A stretch of 32,500 bases of DNA, taken from Chrysomallon squamiferum (Eukaryota > Mollusca > Gastropoda > Neomphalida > Peltospiridae). Positions 29,061 through 32,500 of this stretch are shown here, piece after piece. Location: the NCBI GenBank assembly GCA_012295275.1, contig CM022679.1, positions 23,407,002 to 23,439,501 of the forward strand, given 5' to 3'. Positions within the stretch are counted from its first letter, which is position 1; every line of letters starts with the position of its first letter. The position numbers and the translations under genes are program-made. Under the pieces are notes generated by a model. It saw only the letters and a list, made by a program, of their open reading frames with translations. It did no database searches and was not told the DNA's origin.

Positions 29061-29575
29061 CTGATTTCAGCGTAACAGAGACCAAGATGATATATTTATT
29101 GTTCGAAAAGATCATTAATTTCGATTTGACTATATAAAAATCATGAAGTATAAATTATCCCAACTGGGGAGCATTATCTAGAACGGGAAATCGTTACCGG
29201 ATCAACACTGGAGAAAGCTTTCTGCGGTTATTATTTTTTTTTTGTGGGGGGGTGAGGGTAATCCTTTGTGTGGCACTAAGTAGAATGGGAAATATTCTAG
29301 AAGGGTACTGAGACGGAAAGATCCAGCTCGTACGTAATCTTCGATCGACAAACCACTCCCTTGAAAGTGAAAGAAACTCATAATCAATATTACGTTGTTT
29401 AGTCAGTTCATTTACGTCAACTACAGTTTTAACTCTGCCGTCAGCCCAAAATACAGCGAGTGTCAGTCATTTCTGTCCAGGGAAGCCGTACATGTGTAAT
29501 TCAACACTTCCTTGTTTACAAGCGAAGAAATAAAGAGCAAATAAATGAAGCCATTTGACTGACGTCACAGAACCT
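29061..29575. other. Unique segment, no gene assigned
   Basis: The minus frame at 29202-29387 (61 codons, true ATG) is Pro/Phe/Ser-rich and unrecognised. A perfect CRE octamer, TGACGTCA, lies at 29560-29567. Confidence 0.35.
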
Positions 29576-29825
29576 GTCACGGTTCCTGCCACAGATTGTC
29601 ATGTTTATGAGCTGTAACATTAACACGTGTGTCAGGTAGACGGGGAAACTGAGATATAAATAAAGCTGAGTGACAGAATGAACAAACGAAAAGATTTATG
29701 GATGAATGAATGAATGAATGAATATGCATTGTGAGTAGATATTGAGGGAAATGTATATGGGTGTGTGTGTTTGTATTTGATAGAGAGTTTTTGTGTGTGA
29801 ATGCATGTCTGAGATAGAGGGAGAA

Positions 29826-29828
<3 letters not shown>
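29576..29828. other. Unique DNA with short (GAAT)n and TG-rich sequence
   Basis: GAAT units at about 29702-29722 and TG-rich DNA at 29758-29800. Confidence 0.6.

Positions 29829-29872
<44 letters not shown>
29829..29872. repeat. (GT)n perfect array, 22 units
   Basis: 44 bp of uninterrupted GT. The His/Thr frames on the minus strand are artefacts. Confidence 0.98.
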
Positions 29873-29874
<2 letters not shown>

Positions 29875-30240
29875 TTGTAACGCACAAAGACAGACAGTAA
29901 CACTGTGTGAATATCATCTTTCTGACTGTCTACCAGTCTCTCTGTCTGTTTCGAGCACATTATTGCTCCAAAGCTAAACGCTTTCTAATACGACTGTTAA
30001 TCAATGAATATAAGCGAATTAGTATCCTAAATACAACTGGATACGTGATGTTCTAACGGTGCAGTGTTATAATTATATCCAGAAAATACAATTTACACCG
30101 CAGAATCCTACAGACCGGAACAAGATGTCGGAAACTGTTTCCGTTAGCATCTGATGTCAGATGTAAAAAAAAAAAGTAAAATATCGATCCCGTCATATGA
30201 TAAATAGAATCAGATTAAAGTTATCACACAGAATTGAATC
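29873..30240. other. Unique segment, no gene seen
   Basis: Includes a short inverted GCATCTGA/TCAGATG near 30149-30162 and an A run at about 30165-30174. Confidence 0.45.
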
Positions 30241-30680
30241 TGACGTTGTTCAGTAATGGAAGAAAGAGAGAACTGTAAATCTGTATGTGAGAAAAGGCAC
30301 GGAGAAAAGTTATATATAGAAAAAAGAAAAGAAAAAAGAAAGAGATAAAAATGAAAGATTAAAAAGAAAGAAAGAAAAGACAGATGAATTAAAACCAGCG
30401 AAAGAAAGATGGGAAAAATAAACAAAGGACTGGATGTGAAATGACAAGGTAAACGAAAAGAAAGAAAGAGAAGTGCAAAAGAGAGAAATATAACTAAATA
30501 TAGAAAGAAGGACAAGACATAAAGAAAGACGCATGGAAGAAATGAATGAAACAGGTTTGTTATTAGAGATCCAAGACGAGATATAAACAGCCAAGAATGA
30601 AATAACGATACGAAAGAACGAAATCAGACTGAAAGAATAAAACAAATGTGTGATACCAAAAAAAAAAAAAACAGCCAGGT
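30241..30680. repeat. Strongly purine-rich (GAAA/GAGA-like) tract
   Basis: About 430 bp in which the plus strand is largely A and G (GAAAGA, AAAGAAAG, GAGAAAT units) with few pyrimidines, ending in an A run at about 30658-30671. The minus-strand Phe/Ser/Leu frames are composition artefacts. Confidence 0.8.
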
Positions 30681-30907
30681 TTTTGACGAGAGAAAAACAG
30701 GACTTGATGAAAACAGACTGGGAGGAAGGCTGTGACGGACAATCATTTATAGTTTTTCTTCTTGACAGTCTTCAAGTCGTTTCTCATTATACTCGGTGAC
30801 TGATTCATAGCCCACAACGCGATCACGTGACACAAAGCCGTGTATTTCGTGACGTACAGGCAAAACCAACCCATAAAATCAAATGTTAGCGTTAATTTAT
30901 CAGTGAC

Positions 30908-30908
<1 letters not shown>
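30681..30908. other. Unique segment with TCACGTGA
   Basis: GCGATCACGTGACAC lies at about 30819-30833. No gene is seen. Confidence 0.4.
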
Positions 30909-30962
<54 letters not shown>

Positions 30963-31017
30963 TCGTTTTATTTTATTTATTATTTTTAAAATTTATTTAT
31001 TCTTAATTTATCTTTTC

Positions 31018-31048
<31 letters not shown>

Positions 31049-31070
31049 TATTTATATATTTGTTTCCTTC
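30909..31070. repeat. (ATT)n then TTTTA/TTTA-rich array
   Basis: About 17 ATT units to 30962, then TTTTA and TTTA units to about 31060. Confidence 0.95.
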
Positions 31071-31420
31071 TTTGTTAGTTTGATTATTTACACACGTATT
31101 TGTATTTATTCAACATTTTGTTCTTGTTTTTTTTTTTAAATATTAATGATGCGACATTTTTGTGTGTGTGTTGTTGTTGTTTGTTTAAATATTTGTGTAT
31201 GTATATAATTTGTTGTTTGTTGTTTGTTGGTTTATATGTATTACTCGAAAACAAAGATGTTATTAATCAAAATATATACGTGCGTTAATTTTGTTTACGT
31301 TACTCCTGTGCAATACAGTATATACTACGATAAAAATAATATCAGATATAAATAACTGAGGTACAAACATGTACATTCTCACGTACGAACAGGGTCAGTA
31401 AGAAGAGCAAGAAGCAGAGA
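31071..31420. other. AT-rich DNA with GTT/TTTG units, no gene seen
   Basis: TG/TTG-rich at 31160-31230, otherwise unique. Confidence 0.5.
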
Positions 31421-31488
31421 TAGACACACACACACACACAAACACACACTACACATACATACACAAACATACATATACACAGATATTC

Positions 31489-31492
<4 letters not shown>
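31421..31492. repeat. (CA)n and ACAT-rich sequence
   Basis: (CA)n at about 31424-31448 and imperfect ACATAC units to about 31480. Confidence 0.9.

Positions 31493-31559
<67 letters not shown>
31493..31559. repeat. (AG)n tract, about 67 bp
   Basis: Perfect AG units. Confidence 0.98.
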
Positions 31560-31561
<2 letters not shown>

Positions 31562-31754
31562 TTACACAAGTAATTTAATTACATAGCACGCTTTGTTTAA
31601 CGACCAGACAATTTGACACAATTACAGTAATGTTACCGTTAAGAGAAATTGATTACCGTTAGAATAGATTTCCGTTATTTATGAACTTCATAATAGATGT
31701 TAAATTAAATAAAAGATTTTTGTTGGTGCTTTTTTAGTGGTGTTTTCTTCTTTC

Positions 31755-31755
<1 letters not shown>
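31560..31755. other. Unique segment, no gene seen
   Basis: AT-rich. Loose repetition of ATTACCGTTA and TTACCGTTAAGAG at about 31634-31662. Confidence 0.45.

Positions 31756-31786
<31 letters not shown>
31756..31786. repeat. Poly-T tract (about 31 bp)
   Basis: Longest T homopolymer in the window. Confidence 0.97.
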
Positions 31787-31825
31787 CATGATGGGTTTTC
31801 ATTTTTTTATTACTTTACTTGTGTA

Positions 31826-31922
31826 TGCATGTAAGTATGTATGTAAATATGTATGTATGTATGCATATATGTGTGTATGTATGTATGTATGTATGTATGT
31901 ATATATCTATGTACATATGCAT
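31826..31922. repeat. (ATGT)n imperfect array
   Basis: About 20 tetranucleotide units with scattered ATGC and ATAT variants. Confidence 0.92.
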
Positions 31923-32270
31923 GTGTTTCAACTTCTGTTTAGGTTTGGAAAGTCATATATCGACTGCTAGAAGTTTTTAATCATTTATTAATTTATTTTT
32001 TAATAAGTTTATTTATATTTTTATTTCCTTTCCTCAAAATTAAGTATCGCATTTAAACCACCCCATTTGTTATTTCGAACGTCATTTTAGCGTTAAATTT
32101 AGGTATTTTTCGACATCGCGAACTCTTAGTAAATCTTTAATTAGTCTTAACCAGTTCTATGACATAAAGGTAATGACGTCAAATATTACTGGAAAAACAA
32201 AAACAGAAATCTTATTTTCATTCAGAACAAATACGTATATGCATGCACGTAGTACGTATGTATACATATA
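31923..32270. other. AT-rich unique DNA with a CRE octamer
   Basis: TGACGTCA at 32174-32181. No gene recognised. Confidence 0.45.
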
Positions 32271-32312
32271 CATGTATATATATATAATTAGATATATATA
32301 TATATATATATA
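32271..32312. repeat. (TA)n blocks
   Basis: Two TA blocks around TAATTAGA. Confidence 0.9.
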
Positions 32313-32500
32313 CACCCAAATTCGCACGCATACACACGTAAATGAGGTTGTTATTTTGTTGGGTTTTTTTGGTGGTTGTTGTTGTTGTTGATGTTGTTGT
32401 TTTCCCTCTTAAACACCAACCCTTCCCCAACAAACCGACGTCAGCTGTGACCCTAAAACGGTATCTGGAAATAAACCGAGCGACTGTTTCAAGTAAACAG
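32313..32500. other. Window end: (GTT)n and unique DNA
   Basis: GTT units at about 32376-32402, then higher-complexity DNA to the window edge. A feature continuing beyond the window cannot be excluded. Confidence 0.5.

Overview
This is AT-rich eukaryotic (metazoan) DNA dominated by microsatellites. I find no intact protein-coding gene, rRNA, functional tRNA or CRISPR array. Genome style suggests an invertebrate with very microsatellite-rich DNA: dense (GA)n, (ATT)n, (GATA)n/(GACA)n, (TATG)n and TTTTA-type arrays, plus a Tc1/mariner-clan transposase relic of a type known from arthropods and molluscs. A cephalopod or other mollusc is plausible, but this is inference from style and not from a diagnostic gene. 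Most open reading frames in the window are translated microsatellites or lack an ATG, so almost none is annotated as a gene.

Layout. 1-3.7 kb: compound trinucleotide repeats, homopolymers and the first long (GA)n tract. 3.7-4.3 kb: unique sequence with a decayed tRNA-like (SINE-type) head and two small perfect inverted repeats. 4.3-5.4 kb: TG/TA/TATG/GATA/GACA arrays ending in a ~38-bp-arm foldback with a (TA)n loop. 5.4-8.1 kb: AT-rich unique DNA with (CATA)n and (CCAT/CTAT)n arrays. 8.3-9.3 kb and 9.8-10.1 kb: CpG-richer unique patches with ATGGCG (YY1-like) motifs and a near-consensus RFX X-box. 10.3-16 kb: repeat-rich, with five more (GA)n/(CT)n tracts. 16.4-17.05 kb: the only clear CpG-island-like segment, carrying CRE, CCAAT, GC-box, YY1-like and CACGTG motifs, and the best promoter candidate. 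A possible 47-nt exon with consensus splice signals lies at about 17.55 kb on the minus strand.

17945-18739 is a ~795-bp DNA transposon relic. It has ~115-bp terminal inverted repeats, a TA on each side, and a deleted, frameshifted C-terminal piece of a DDE transposase. 20.25-20.4 kb and 21.4-21.84 kb hold two degenerate minisatellites (20-bp and 29-bp units) that share the core CTGATACG. The second ends 20 bp before a TATAAAAG box. 22-32.5 kb is again mostly microsatellites, including a 106-bp (GA)n, a (CAGA)n/(GATA)n compound array, a GT/GC Z-DNA-type tract, a 44-bp (GT)n and a strongly purine-rich 400-bp stretch.

No pathway or gene cooperation can be inferred. The window reads as intergenic or intronic DNA with one likely promoter. 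I saw no convincing new molecular system. The best leads are the transposon relic, the pair of core-sharing minisatellites and the regulatory clusters.
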